NCBI RefSeq assembly: GCF_008386695.1
Contig: NZ_VUOC01000001.1
Location: 284,347 to 348,346, forward strand
Length of the DNA: 64,000 nucleotides
Source of the DNA: Chitinophaga agrisoli
GTDB taxonomy: Bacteria > Bacteroidota > Bacteroidia > Chitinophagales > Chitinophagaceae
Reading direction: 5' to 3'
The position numbers and the translations under genes are program-made. Shown one piece after another: positions 16,998-27,397 of the stretch; the stretch's first letter is position 1; the number at the start of each line of letters is the position of its first letter. The notes below the pieces were generated by a model, which was not told the origin of the DNA, did no database searches, and saw only the letters and a program-made list of their open reading frames with translations.

Positions 16998-19900
16998 TTA
17001 GCTTTTTTTGTTAACTAATACATTGAATTTAAGGTCATTAACCTCTATTTCAGTACCATCTTGTAATTGCGGCACTAATTCCAAGCTATCTGCCAAAATT
17101 TCCGTGCAAATATAGTCATTATAGTGAATAATAGCCGACTTCAACGTTTCCGCCGCTGCCACTTTTACCATAATCCTGTCCGTCAATTCAAAACCACTAT
17201 CCTTCCGGATCTTTTGTATGCGGTTCACCAGCTCACGGGCATGACCTTCGTCCTGCAATTGAGGTGTAATGGTGATATCCAGGGCTACAGTAAGTGCGCC
17301 TTTGTTTGCAACAGTCCATCCTGGGATATCTTCGGAAATGATCTCAACGTCTGACAGTTGTAGCTGTAATTGTTCGTTGTCTATCAGCAGGTTATAGTGT
17401 CCCTCACGCTCCAGTGCGGATATATCTGCGTCCGTGAAAGCTGTAATGGCCGCCGCCACCGCTTTCATTTTTGCTCCCATCTTACTACCCAGCGCTTTAA
17501 AATTTGGCTTAATCTTTTTCTTGATGAAGCCTTCCGTTTCGGTAAGATAGTCAATACCTTTGACATTCACTTCACTTTTTATCAAGTGTTCCACTTTTTC
17601 CAACTGTTCCCTCATATGGGGGTTCAGTACGGGTATAAGCACTTTCTGCAGTGGTTGTCTTACCTTGATATTCACCTTCTTACGCAAGGATAATACCAAT
17701 GATGAAATATCCTGCGCCAATTGCATCCGTTCCTCCAGTTCGCCATCTACAGCTGCCTCTACCACTGCCGGGAAATCCGTATGGTGAACGGACAGGGCTG
17801 TAGATCTTTTCCCCACCTGGTTCAGATTGCCAAATAACCAGTCTGCAAAGAACGGAGATACCGGCGCCATCAGCTGAGATATCTTTTCCAGGCATTCGTA
17901 CAGGGTCTGATAAGCGGAGATCTTGTCATGTGCATAGTCCCCTTTCCAGAAACGGCGGCGGCATAAACGCACATACCAGTTGCTCAGGTGCTCATCCACA
18001 AATTCCTGTATAGCACGGCCCGCCTGAGTGGGCTCATAATCATCAAAATACGCTGTTACTTCTTTTACCAGGGTGTTCAGCAGTGAAATGATCCAACGGT
18101 CTATTTCAGGACGCTGTTCCAGCGGTATATATGCCTCCTTGAACGAGAAATTGTCCAGGTTGGCATACATGGCGAAGAAGTTATAGGTATTATATAAAGT
18201 GGAGAACAGCTTACGCTGTACTTCACGGATACCATCTATATCAAACTTCATGCTATCCCATGGGGAGGCATTGGTGATAAGATACCAACGGGTGGCATCT
18301 GCGCCCAGGTCTTCGATCGTTTTAAACGGATCTACTACGTTGCCCAGGCGTTTACTCATCTTTACGCCGTTCTTATCCAACACCAATCCATTGGATACCA
18401 CTGTTTTATAGGCTACGCTATCAAACAGCAGCGCTCCCAGCACATGCAGGGTATAGAACCAGCCACGGGTCTGATCCACCCCTTCGCAGATGAAATCTGC
18501 CGGGAAGTTCTTATTGAAAATGTCCTGATTCTCAAAGGGATAGTGCCATTGCGCGTACGGCATGGCGCCGCTGTCAAACCAAACGTCCACCAGGTCCGGT
18601 TCACGGCGCATGGGTTTACCACTGTCGCTTACCAATATTATATCGTCTACATAAGGTTTATGCAGATCCAGGATGCCTTCGTGCAGGTAGTGTTTGTTAA
18701 CATCGCCGCCCAGCACTTCATTGGCTTTACGGATGGCGGTATTCAGCTCTTCTATACTACCTATACATTTCTCCTCCGTACCGTCCTCTGTGCGCCATAT
18801 AGGCAGGGGAGTTCCCCAGAAGCGGCTACGGCTCAGGTTCCAGTCCACCATATTCTCCAGCCAGTTGCCGAAGCGGCCGGTGCCGGTAAAGGCCGGTTTC
18901 CAGTTAATGGTATTGTTCAGCTCTACCATCCGGTCTTTCAGGGCGGTGGTCCTGATAAACCAGGCATCCAGCGGATAATAGAGTACCGGTTTATCTGTAC
19001 GCCAGCAATGGGGGTAGCTGTGCTCGTATTTTTCTACTTTGAACGCCCGGTTTTCCTTCTTCAGTTTTACGGCAATGTCGACATCTACATCTTTATAATC
19101 CGGTTGGTCTTTGTAATTTTTCACATATCGTCCAGCGAACTCACCCACAGTGTCCAGAAATTTCCCCTGCTTGTCCACGAGGGTTAAAATACCGATACCG
19201 TATTTCTTACCTACGCGGTTATCGTCTGCGCCAAAGGCCGGAGCGGTATGTACGATACCGGTACCATCTTCTGTGGTAACGAAGTCGCCGATCAGCACGC
19301 GGAAGGGATCGCCTTCTTCTGGCTGTATGTAGGGTAATAACTGTTCGTAGCGGATATTTTCCAGCTGGCTGCCGCGGAAAACAGACAGGATCTGCCAGGG
19401 AATGATCTTGTCACCTTCTTTATAGGCGGCAAAATCGCCGTCTTCCCCTTCTTTCTTGAAATGACGTTCTACCAGGTCTTTGGCCAGGATCACGTTCACC
19501 GGCAGGTGGGTATATGGGTTGAAGGAACGTACCAGGGCGTATTCTATATTAGCGCCCACGGTAAGGCCCAGGTTGGAAGGCAGGGTCCAGGGGGTGGTGG
19601 TCCAGGCCAGGAAGAATACCTGATCTGTGCCGGCTGCCTCGAACAGAAAGCGGGAGCGATCAGACTCCAGGGCCTTGAACATGGCTACCACGGTGGTATC
19701 CCTGACATCCTTATAGGTGCCCGGCTGGTTGAGCTCAGCAGAGCTTAAACCGGTGCCGGCAGCGGGAGAGTAAGGTTGTATGCTTACGCTTTTATAGAGG
19801 TAACCTTTATTATATAATTGTTGCAGGCACCACCAGAGGCTTTCTATATAGTCATTCTGGAAGGTGACATAAGGATCCTGCAGATCAACCCAATAGCCCA

Positions 19901-20318
19901 TCTTGCGGGTAAGCTCGTCCCATTTGTCCTTATATTTCAGTACTTCCCGGCGACAGGTATCGTTATATTCCTCGATGGATATTTTCTTGCCAATATCTTC
20001 TTTGGTAATTCCCAGGCTTTTTTCTACGCCCAGCTCTACCGGCAGGCCGTGGGTATCCCAACCGCCTTTGCGTTTTACCTGGTAACCGCGCATGGTCTTG
20101 TAGCGGCATACCAGATCCTTCAGCGTACGGGAAATCACGTGGTGAATACCGGGCATACCGTTGGCGCTGGGTGGGCCTTCGTAGAATACAAAGGGCGTAG
20201 CGCCTTCCCGCAGGTCCACACTTTTCTCAAATGCCTGATGAGCTTCCCATCTTTGCAGTATGTCCTTTCCTATCTGTGGTAAATTCAGCTGAGTATATTC
20301 CTGATATTGACTGGTCAT
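16998..20318 (-). CDS. ileS: Isoleucyl-tRNA synthetase, type 2 with GXHH signature
   Basis: This class I synthetase has 1106 residues and charges tRNA-Ile. The Rossmann core begins PPSANGMPGIHHVISRTLKD, so the signature normally written HxGH is here G57-I58-H59-H60. The KMSKS loop is KMSKR at 653-657. The editing domain lies between about 190 and 400, including TTPWTLPSNLGL and the GTGIVHTAPAFGADD block. The anticodon-binding region and a long C-terminal domain follow. The overall pattern is the eukaryote-like IleRS2 type. It is the first gene of a two-gene operon with the DksA-like protein. Confidence 0.97.
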   Translation of the reverse strand: MTSQYQEYTQLNLPQIGKDILQRWEAHQAFEKSVDLREGATPFVFYEGPPSANGMPGIHHVISRTLKDLVCRYKTMRGYQVKRKGGWDTHGLPVELGVEKSLGITKEDIGKKISIEEYNDTCRREVLKYKDKWDELTRKMGYWVDLQDPYVTFQNDYIESLWWCLQQLYNKGYLYKSVSIQPYSPAAGTGLSSAELNQPGTYKDVRDTTVVAMFKALESDRSRFLFEAAGTDQVFFLAWTTTPWTLPSNLGLTVGANIEYALVRSFNPYTHLPVNVILAKDLVERHFKKEGEDGDFAAYKEGDKIIPWQILSVFRGSQLENIRYEQLLPYIQPEEGDPFRVLIGDFVTTEDGTGIVHTAPAFGADDNRVGKKYGIGILTLVDKQGKFLDTVGEFAGRYVKNYKDQPDYKDVDVDIAVKLKKENRAFKVEKYEHSYPHCWRTDKPVLYYPLDAWFIRTTALKDRMVELNNTINWKPAFTGTGRFGNWLENMVDWNLSRSRFWGTPLPIWRTEDGTEEKCIGSIEELNTAIRKANEVLGGDVNKHYLHEGILDLHKPYVDDIILVSDSGKPMRREPDLVDVWFDSGAMPYAQWHYPFENQDIFNKNFPADFICEGVDQTRGWFYTLHVLGALLFDSVAYKTVVSNGLVLDKNGVKMSKRLGNVVDPFKTIEDLGADATRWYLITNASPWDSMKFDIDGIREVQRKLFSTLYNTYNFFAMYANLDNFSFKEAYIPLEQRPEIDRWIISLLNTLVKEVTAYFDDYEPTQAGRAIQEFVDEHLSNWYVRLCRRRFWKGDYAHDKISAYQTLYECLEKISQLMAPVSPFFADWLFGNLNQVGKRSTALSVHHTDFPAVVEAAVDGELEERMQLAQDISSLVLSLRKKVNIKVRQPLQKVLIPVLNPHMREQLEKVEHLIKSEVNVKGIDYLTETEGFIKKKIKPNFKALGSKMGAKMKAVAAAITAFTDADISALEREGHYNLLIDNEQLQLQLSDVEIISEDIPGWTVANKGALTVALDITITPQLQDEGHARELVNRIQKIRKDSGFELTDRIMVKVAAAETLKSAIIHYNDYICTEILADSLELVPQLQDGTEIEVNDLKFNVLVNKKS

Positions 20319-20376
20319 AAAACAATTTCCGCCTTTTGGCGTTAATAAGACGAATTGATATTTAATTAAAATGGTG

Positions 20377-20384
20377 CAAAGTTA
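20377..20384 (-). promoter_or_regulatory. Candidate -7 element TAACTTTG of ileS operon
   Basis: A perfect TAnnTTTG box on the minus strand lies 58 nt upstream of the ileS ATG. No T-box leader is visible. The spacer to the divergent PepSY-like gene (20319-20582) is otherwise AT-rich without other features. Confidence 0.5.
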
Positions 20385-20490
20385 CAAAATAGGGCGGCAC
20401 CAAAATTGAAAATTGGGTTAAAAAGAGTCAAAAAGTATGGATTTGTGTGTTTCTTTTTAATTTTTTTACTATTTTTACGTTCGGAATCAA

Positions 20491-20498
20491 TACTTTTG
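20491..20498 (+). promoter_or_regulatory. Candidate -7 element TACTTTTG
   Basis: A perfect TAnnTTTG box lies 84 nt upstream of the ATG of the PepSY-like secreted protein gene. The leader would be about 78 nt. Confidence 0.45.
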
Positions 20499-20582
20499 CA
20501 ATTCTGGCACTCTTTTAGCTTTAGCCTGGAAGAAAAATCTAAGTACTAAAAACTTAACCCAACGGACAAACCATATCTTGAT

Positions 20583-21047
20583 ATGAAAAAGTTGATGTTA
20601 TTTTTTTGCACTGCATTGTTCACTTCCGGCATAACATTTGCACAACACAAATCGGTTAAAAAGAGCAAGTCTACTACTGCGAAAGCCTTGGTAGCACCGG
20701 TTCCTGTTAAGGATGCTTTTGAACAGAATTACGCAGGCATAACCGACGCTAAATGGAGTAAACGCGGAGCAGGCAACTGGGTCGCAAATTTCTCTAAAGA
20801 AGATGTAAAGACAGCAGTAGAGTATTCACCGGAAGGTAGCTGGGTAGCCACCAGGAGCGAATACACTGCAGATCAGCTACCGGAAACAGTAGCGAGTGCT
20901 TTAAAAACCAAATACCCAGGCGCTACGGTGAAGGACGCATCGAAGATAGAAAGGAAAGACGTAGCTGCTTATTACAAGGTGAATATTCAGGACAATGGTA
21001 CAGACAAGGCGGTGTTGATCAACGAGGCCGGTACCATTACAGAATAG
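20583..21047 (+). CDS. Secreted PepSY-like (DUF2874-type) protein
   Basis: This 154-residue protein has a signal peptide (about 1-20, ending ITFAQ), a Lys/Ser/Thr linker and two tandem PepSY-like/BLIP-like modules: the first around VKDAFEQNY...DAKWSKR...NWVANF, the second around VASALKTKYPGATVKDASKIE...YYKVNI. This family is secreted or periplasmic and abundant in Bacteroidota; the fold resembles beta-lactamase inhibitor protein. No enzymatic role is known. It stands alone and is closed by a terminator. Confidence 0.88.
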   Translation: MKKLMLFFCTALFTSGITFAQHKSVKKSKSTTAKALVAPVPVKDAFEQNYAGITDAKWSKRGAGNWVANFSKEDVKTAVEYSPEGSWVATRSEYTADQLPETVASALKTKYPGATVKDASKIERKDVAAYYKVNIQDNGTDKAVLINEAGTITE

Positions 21048-21095
21048 GACCTTTCTCAAATTCGTATTTCATAGGTATAGGGATAAATAGGACAG

Positions 21096-21126
21096 ACCCT
21101 GCTCTTTTGGGCGGGGTTTTCTTTTT
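21096..21126 (+). terminator. Terminator after PepSY-like gene
   Basis: The arms ACCCTGCTC (21096-21104) and GGGCGGGGT (21109-21117) pair over 9 bp with two G-U pairs and a TTTT loop. A T-rich tract (TTTTCTTTTT) follows. Confidence 0.8.
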
Positions 21127-21249
21127 GTGGTAAGTGACGGGTTGGAGAGAGAAGGAAAGGCGCCTGGAGATTGAGTTAGGAGATTAAGAGAGCGTTGGGA
21201 AAGAAGGAAAGTCCACCGTAATAATCAGATCTGGTTAAATCATTGATAC

Positions 21250-21282
21250 ACAAAAGCCCCCCGTTGTACGGGGGGCTTTTGT
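21250..21282 (+). terminator. Orphan strong terminator hairpin
   Basis: A perfect 14-bp stem, ACAAAAGCCCCCCG (21250-21263) with CGGGGGGCTTTTGT (21269-21282), has a 5-nt loop and the A-tract/T-tract flanks of a bidirectional intrinsic terminator. No coding gene ends here: the upstream gene already has its own terminator 125-150 bp before. It may close a small RNA. Confidence 0.75.
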
Positions 21283-21576
21283 TATGATGGCGGGAAACTC
21301 GCCGGCAATTTTGCACTTAAGGTCAATGGTGTTTGATGTGCAGGAATATTTTATGGCTTTACTCACTTTGCCTGGCAAGCCTCCCTCCAATGGTCAAATC
21401 TGATAAGGAAGCTTATAAAATCGGGATAGATATCTGCCGATCGTGATACAAAGAAACGGCAATTATCCAAAGCCAGGTTACGCAATCGGGAAAACAAATG
21501 ATCGAAAAGGGAAATTGAATGAGGGGGCGGGGGTGTAAATGTAATATGTTGATTGCTAGAATGCTATCGTATCTGA

Positions 21577-21710
21577 ATAGGCTATGCCGGCAGTGTTCCT
21601 CTGTGGGGCTGCGCCCGCCGCGGGTTGTTCGTTTGGCAAATTGACTGGAGGAGCCGCGCCGGCCAAGGCCCCACCGAGGAACCTGCCGGCAACGCAGGTT
21701 GCACGTCAGG
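21577..21710. repeat. GC-rich inverted-repeat element, copy 1
   Basis: A dispersed element begins ATAGGCTATGCCGGCAG and ends GCACGTCAGG. Its outer arms (21585-21609 and 21668-21691) pair almost perfectly: TGCCGGCAG, GTTCCTC and GTGGGGC on the left match GCCCCAC, GAGGAAC and CTGCCGGCA on the right. A GC-rich inner part surrounds a variable loop. A second copy at 48114-48246 is about 90% identical by eye, with a compensatory change in the stem (GTTTCTC/GAGAAAC). No ORF is encoded. Confidence 0.85.
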
Positions 21711-21851
21711 AGATAGGGGGAGCATGTTAAGGCTGTCAGCGTGCTAAAACATTAAACATCAAAAGGGAAAAAAGTGCAGACCTGGAGAGGTGATATTTTT
21801 AAGCTGATCAGGCACCAATAAGAGCTGCCTCACTATCGGAGATGTGAATCA

Positions 21852-21960
21852 TTAGGCAAGATTGATCAGCAGGGCTTTAGGCCGTGTGTTTCTTAAAGGC
21901 CGCAGCGCAGGTACGGGAAATATTACCATTCGGATGGGATGGCTATAGCTGATACAGATC
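21852..21960 (-). pseudogene. Decayed C-terminal fragment of an AraC-family gene
   Basis: This stretch aligns with the last hundred or so bases of the adjacent AraC gene, including its stop codon region. Shared words on the plus strand include GCAGGGCTT, TTCTTAAA, GGATGGCTA and CTGATAC. In translation the fragment keeps the pieces VS-x-IAI, AFKKHT and GLKPC, but in different frames and with stop codons between them. It appears to be the remnant of a tandem duplication of the helix-turn-helix end. Confidence 0.7.
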
Positions 21961-21993
21961 AACAGGTATAATATCTTATCAGGCGTAAATACC

Positions 21994-22920
21994 TTATCGC
22001 AGGAGTAATTCGCAGGGCTTGAGGCCGGTATGCTTCTTAAATGCGGTAGAGAAGTGGGAGATACAGGAATATCCCATCAGGATGGCTACATCTGATACGG
22101 ACATACCTTTTTCGTACAGGAGGCTTTTGGCCTTTTCCATACGTTCCTTCTGGAAATAATCGTAGATAGTGGTGCCGAACATGGCTTTGAAGCCTTTTTT
22201 GAGGTAGCATTCGTTCATGGCTACCCGGCGGGCCAGGTCACGGATGGTAATGGGGGCGTCGAGCTGCTCGAGCAGGATGCTGCGCGCTTTTTCGATTTTT
22301 TCACGGTCTTCCAGGTGGGTGAGGAAACGGCAGCCGTAGCGCTCATCCGGATCATTCTGCATAAACTGGTCTGAGCTGAACAGCAACAGTTCCAATGCTT
22401 TACTCTGGAGGAAGATATTTTTCAGCATCCCGTCATAGTTATGATGCACCATTTGCTCCAGCACCGTCTTAGACTTGGTGCAGGGCTGTATGGTTTTCAT
22501 AAACGGTTTGCGGGATTGCATTTCAAATAAAGTAGAGGTAGTGGAGCCTTTCTGGAGTGATTGTATGAAAGCGGGCTGGAAACGCACGGTGATCATATCA
22601 ACAGAAGGCACTTTATCGTTACAGTTATTGTTCTTGTGACCTTTTACGCAAAGCTGGTCTGTACAGGACGGATTCTCACAATACCGGTTACCGGCTACGC
22701 AGTAGCGCAGCTCTATAGCGGCAGATTGCCCCCTTTTAGCCGGCTGATATACGACCATGGCTACATCCTCTACGGGCAAGGGCCGCTCAAAAGTGAAGCG
22801 CTGCAGGGAAAAATCCAGGCAGTCAGGAACGCTCACGGCGTCTTCCTCTGCCAGTTGCAGCTGGTCACTCATGGCAGGTTGCGGAATGGCCATTGATAAT
22901 ATATCCTGTAATTCTTTCAA
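21994..22920 (-). CDS. AraC-family regulator with N-terminal cysteine cluster
   Basis: This regulator has 308 residues counting from a TTG at 22920; an ATG at 22893 would give 299 and is an equally good start. The C-terminal AraC double helix-turn-helix (about 212-305) is intact, ending with SVSDVAILMGYSCISHFSTA. The N-terminal domain contains the ELRYCVAGNRYC segment followed by an unusual Cys cluster: C74, C81, C86, C91 and C100, resembling a metal or redox centre inserted in a PchR-like sensor domain. A consensus promoter lies upstream with a palindrome at its edge. The target genes are unknown. Confidence 0.92.
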   Translation of the reverse strand: MKELQDILSMAIPQPAMSDQLQLAEEDAVSVPDCLDFSLQRFTFERPLPVEDVAMVVYQPAKRGQSAAIELRYCVAGNRYCENPSCTDQLCVKGHKNNNCNDKVPSVDMITVRFQPAFIQSLQKGSTTSTLFEMQSRKPFMKTIQPCTKSKTVLEQMVHHNYDGMLKNIFLQSKALELLLFSSDQFMQNDPDERYGCRFLTHLEDREKIEKARSILLEQLDAPITIRDLARRVAMNECYLKKGFKAMFGTTIYDYFQKERMEKAKSLLYEKGMSVSDVAILMGYSCISHFSTAFKKHTGLKPCELLLR

Positions 22921-22953
22921 TTATATCGCTTATAACTGTAATTAAAAACCTCA

Positions 22954-22998
22954 CAAATTTAGGGATTCACGTTTACTTAACAAATATGTGTTGCAACA
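22954..22998 (-). promoter_or_regulatory. Consensus promoter with TGTTGCAACA palindrome upstream
   Basis: On the minus strand, a -33 TTTG (22984-22981) and a -7 TAAATTTG (22961-22954) are separated by exactly 19 nt. The perfect palindrome TGTTGCAACA (22989-22998) lies 4 nt upstream of the -33 box, a position suited to an activator or autoregulator. The identical palindrome occurs in the pirin promoter. Confidence 0.7.
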
Positions 22999-23078
22999 AT
23001 GACATTGAGATGATAGTTGTAGAGGAAAATACACAGCGCAGTCCACAATGTGGCTAATCCACAAAAAAACCGATTGGT

Positions 23079-24785
23079 ATGGATTTCGTGATACAGAGGG
23101 TTATGCGAAAACCATCTTCCATACAGAAAGTTATAAAGATAGCGCTCATTGTCATAGGGTCGTTTGTGTTAGTAGTGGTAGGTACGGGGCTGTATCTGAG
23201 CCATCGCTGGAGTAATACGCTGCGCTCCCAGCTGAAGGACTATGTGAAGGAGATGTCAGACAGCCTGTATGAGCTTCATTATGAGCGGGTACAGCTGAAT
23301 ATCCTGAGCGGCAGCCTAACCCTGGATAGTGTTAGCCTGGTAACAGATACGGTGGTATACCACCGTTTACAACAGCAGCAAAGGGCCCCTTCCCTGCTGT
23401 ATGCGTTTAGTGCGGACCGGGTATCCTTACAGTATTTCAAGGCCTGGCGGTATTTCCTAAAAAAAGAGCTGAGCGCCGGCGCCCTGGTGCTGGAAAGTCC
23501 CAGTGTAGTGCTGGAACGGGATTCCCGGAATATAGATACCAGCAGGCACCGGCCAGCATATGAAAACCTGGCCACCAGGATCAAATCCCTGTCTATCGGC
23601 ACCCTTACCCTGGATAGCACTAATCTTAAGTATACCCTTATTAAAAAAGACAGCGGGCTGGTAATAACCCAATTACACCGCCTAAGCATACATGTAAAGG
23701 ATTTGCTTATTGACTCTATGGCCATGGTAGATCCTACGCGGTTCCTGTATGCCCGTAATTATGAGCTATATCTTAAGGATTACCGTCACCGTACTAAGGA
23801 TAGCCTGTATTGGATGATGGTGCGCGATGTAAGCTATAGCGCAGCGGAAAGCACCCTGCGTATAGGACAATTTAGCGTGGAGCCGCGCTACAAGCCCGCG
23901 GAATTTGACCGGAAGGTGCAGTTCCAGCGCGACCGGTATGACATCAAACTAAATGATATAGTAGCCAAAGGGCTGGAGCCTTATGCCCTGTTGCAGGAGC
24001 AGCAGCTGTGGGCTAAACATATTAATATCGCCAATGGCGTTTTTGATATATACCATAACCGCAGCCTGCCTTCCTCGCCAGGTACCCGGTTGGGGCAGTT
24101 CCCGCATCAGTTGCTGTATAAAATGTCGTTACCTGTGTATGTGGATACCCTGGTGGGGAATAAAGTGGACCTTTCGTATAAGGAGGTGAATCCCAAATCG
24201 CAGCAGGCGGGTACACTGTTGTTTAAACAGGTGCATGGGGTATTCCGGAATATTACCAATATAGACTCGATGATCAAGAAGGACCGGCATCTTATTGCCG
24301 ATATGGATGCGGTATTTATGAGAAGCGGTAAGCTGCGGGCGCGTTTTGATTTTCATCTGGGTGATCCCCAGGGCGGGTTTGCCATTTCCGGGCAGCTAAA
24401 AAACATGGACGGACGTGAGTTAACGCCTATTACCCGCCCATTGGCGCTGGTGGAGATCAAATCTGCCAATATACAGGACGTATCCTTTACCATGCAGGGT
24501 AATGAGCGGGCGGCCAGTGCGGAGGTGAAGTTCATTTATGATCATTTGCGGGTAAGTATCCTGAAAAAGGATGATGAGACCCATGAATTAAAGAAGAAAG
24601 GGCTCTTAAGCCTGTTTGCCAATGCTATTGCCATTAAAGACAGTAATCCAACGGATAACGGCAAACTGCATATTGCCCATGTAAACTATCCGCGTGATCC
24701 TAAAAAATCTTTCTTTAACCTGGTTTGGAAAACGTTATTTACCGGGGTGAAGGAAACCGCCATATCCGGTAGTGTACCTTTGTAA
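23079..24785 (+). CDS. AsmA-like membrane-anchored envelope protein
   Basis: I do not recognise a named family. The 568-residue protein has a short basic N-terminus and one transmembrane helix at about 19-40, followed by a long periplasmic region rich in alternating strands. Repeated phrases such as ILSGSLTLDSVSL, IGTLTLDSTNLKYT and ALVLESPSVVLERD have the AsmA/DUF748 look (strand-turn motifs describing a lipid-transfer-like groove). It may belong to the wider AsmA/TamB/YhdP group that works in phospholipid or envelope homeostasis. It is divergent from the Cys-cluster AraC gene. An alternative ATG is at 23103. Confidence 0.7.
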   Translation: MDFVIQRVMRKPSSIQKVIKIALIVIGSFVLVVVGTGLYLSHRWSNTLRSQLKDYVKEMSDSLYELHYERVQLNILSGSLTLDSVSLVTDTVVYHRLQQQQRAPSLLYAFSADRVSLQYFKAWRYFLKKELSAGALVLESPSVVLERDSRNIDTSRHRPAYENLATRIKSLSIGTLTLDSTNLKYTLIKKDSGLVITQLHRLSIHVKDLLIDSMAMVDPTRFLYARNYELYLKDYRHRTKDSLYWMMVRDVSYSAAESTLRIGQFSVEPRYKPAEFDRKVQFQRDRYDIKLNDIVAKGLEPYALLQEQQLWAKHINIANGVFDIYHNRSLPSSPGTRLGQFPHQLLYKMSLPVYVDTLVGNKVDLSYKEVNPKSQQAGTLLFKQVHGVFRNITNIDSMIKKDRHLIADMDAVFMRSGKLRARFDFHLGDPQGGFAISGQLKNMDGRELTPITRPLALVEIKSANIQDVSFTMQGNERAASAEVKFIYDHLRVSILKKDDETHELKKKGLLSLFANAIAIKDSNPTDNGKLHIAHVNYPRDPKKSFFNLVWKTLFTGVKETAISGSVPL

Positions 24786-24978
24786 GCTGATATGTTAAAT
24801 TTACACCGCCGTCCGGCCTATATATGATGAATATATGAATGTATAAAAGGCATCATTAAGCCAAAAGGCCGGTGTTGGCTGTGGGGGCCTATTTTCGCGT
24901 AAACAGGCATCCCTTGAATAAGGCACAAAAACCGGGCATCTATCCCCTTTAAAAAGACCCCGTTTTTTATGGAAATAA

Positions 24979-27027
<2,049 letters not shown>

Positions 27028-27058
27028 TTACGCAGCAGACTAAACGCTATTATATTCT

Positions 27059-27094
27059 AATAAACCCCGGAGATATCTCCGGGGTTTATTTATT
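27059..27094 (+). terminator. gyrB terminator, perfect 32-bp palindrome
   Basis: Positions 27059-27090 form a perfect palindrome of 32 bp centred on GATATC; the RNA can fold into a long GC-core stem with AATAAA/TTTATT ends. It is followed by more T residues. It lies 31 nt after the gyrB stop codon. Confidence 0.88.
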
Positions 27095-27397
27095 TACAGG
27101 AGTAACTATCCAGCAGCAAATCCCCTTTTTACTATACGATCTGTATATGAGCTCCATCACTTAATTATAACAGCTATAAATAATTATCTGTACCTGTTCT
27201 TTCCTGCAATCTGAGGTGTGGAAAAACGTGTTCTCTACTGATGCCAATATTCCACACACCAGTTTGCTGATAATCAAAAAAGTAGGGAGGGTTGCCTTAT
27301 TTTATCAAAAAAACTTATAGATAATTTATATAATTTATCAATAATCTTCCTATCTTGCAGCCATATTTATACCTATACCAACGATAAACCTATACCT
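27095..27397. other. AT-rich upstream region of lipoprotein gene
   Basis: About 300 bp of AT-rich DNA with no reading frame I can support. It presumably carries the promoter of the lipoprotein gene; the nearest -7-like sequence, TATCTTGC just upstream, deviates from consensus. Confidence 0.4.

Larger units (their letters stand above)
21283..21993. other. Long non-coding stretch
   Basis: No intact gene is supported between 21048 and 21993. It holds two terminators, a roughly 134-bp inverted-repeat element (21577-21710) and a decayed araC fragment (21852-21960). The remainder (about 21300-21576 and 21711-21851) shows nothing I recognise. Confidence 0.6.

Noticed and set aside
16385-17014. Ala/Phe/Thr-rich 209-residue frame opposite the DksA-like gene
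   Set aside because: It is the complement of the Lys/Ala-rich tail; the composition explains the open frame.
21130-21300. tRNA or other known RNA before the orphan terminator
   Set aside because: No acceptor, anticodon or T-arm pattern could be found by eye in the 120 bp upstream.
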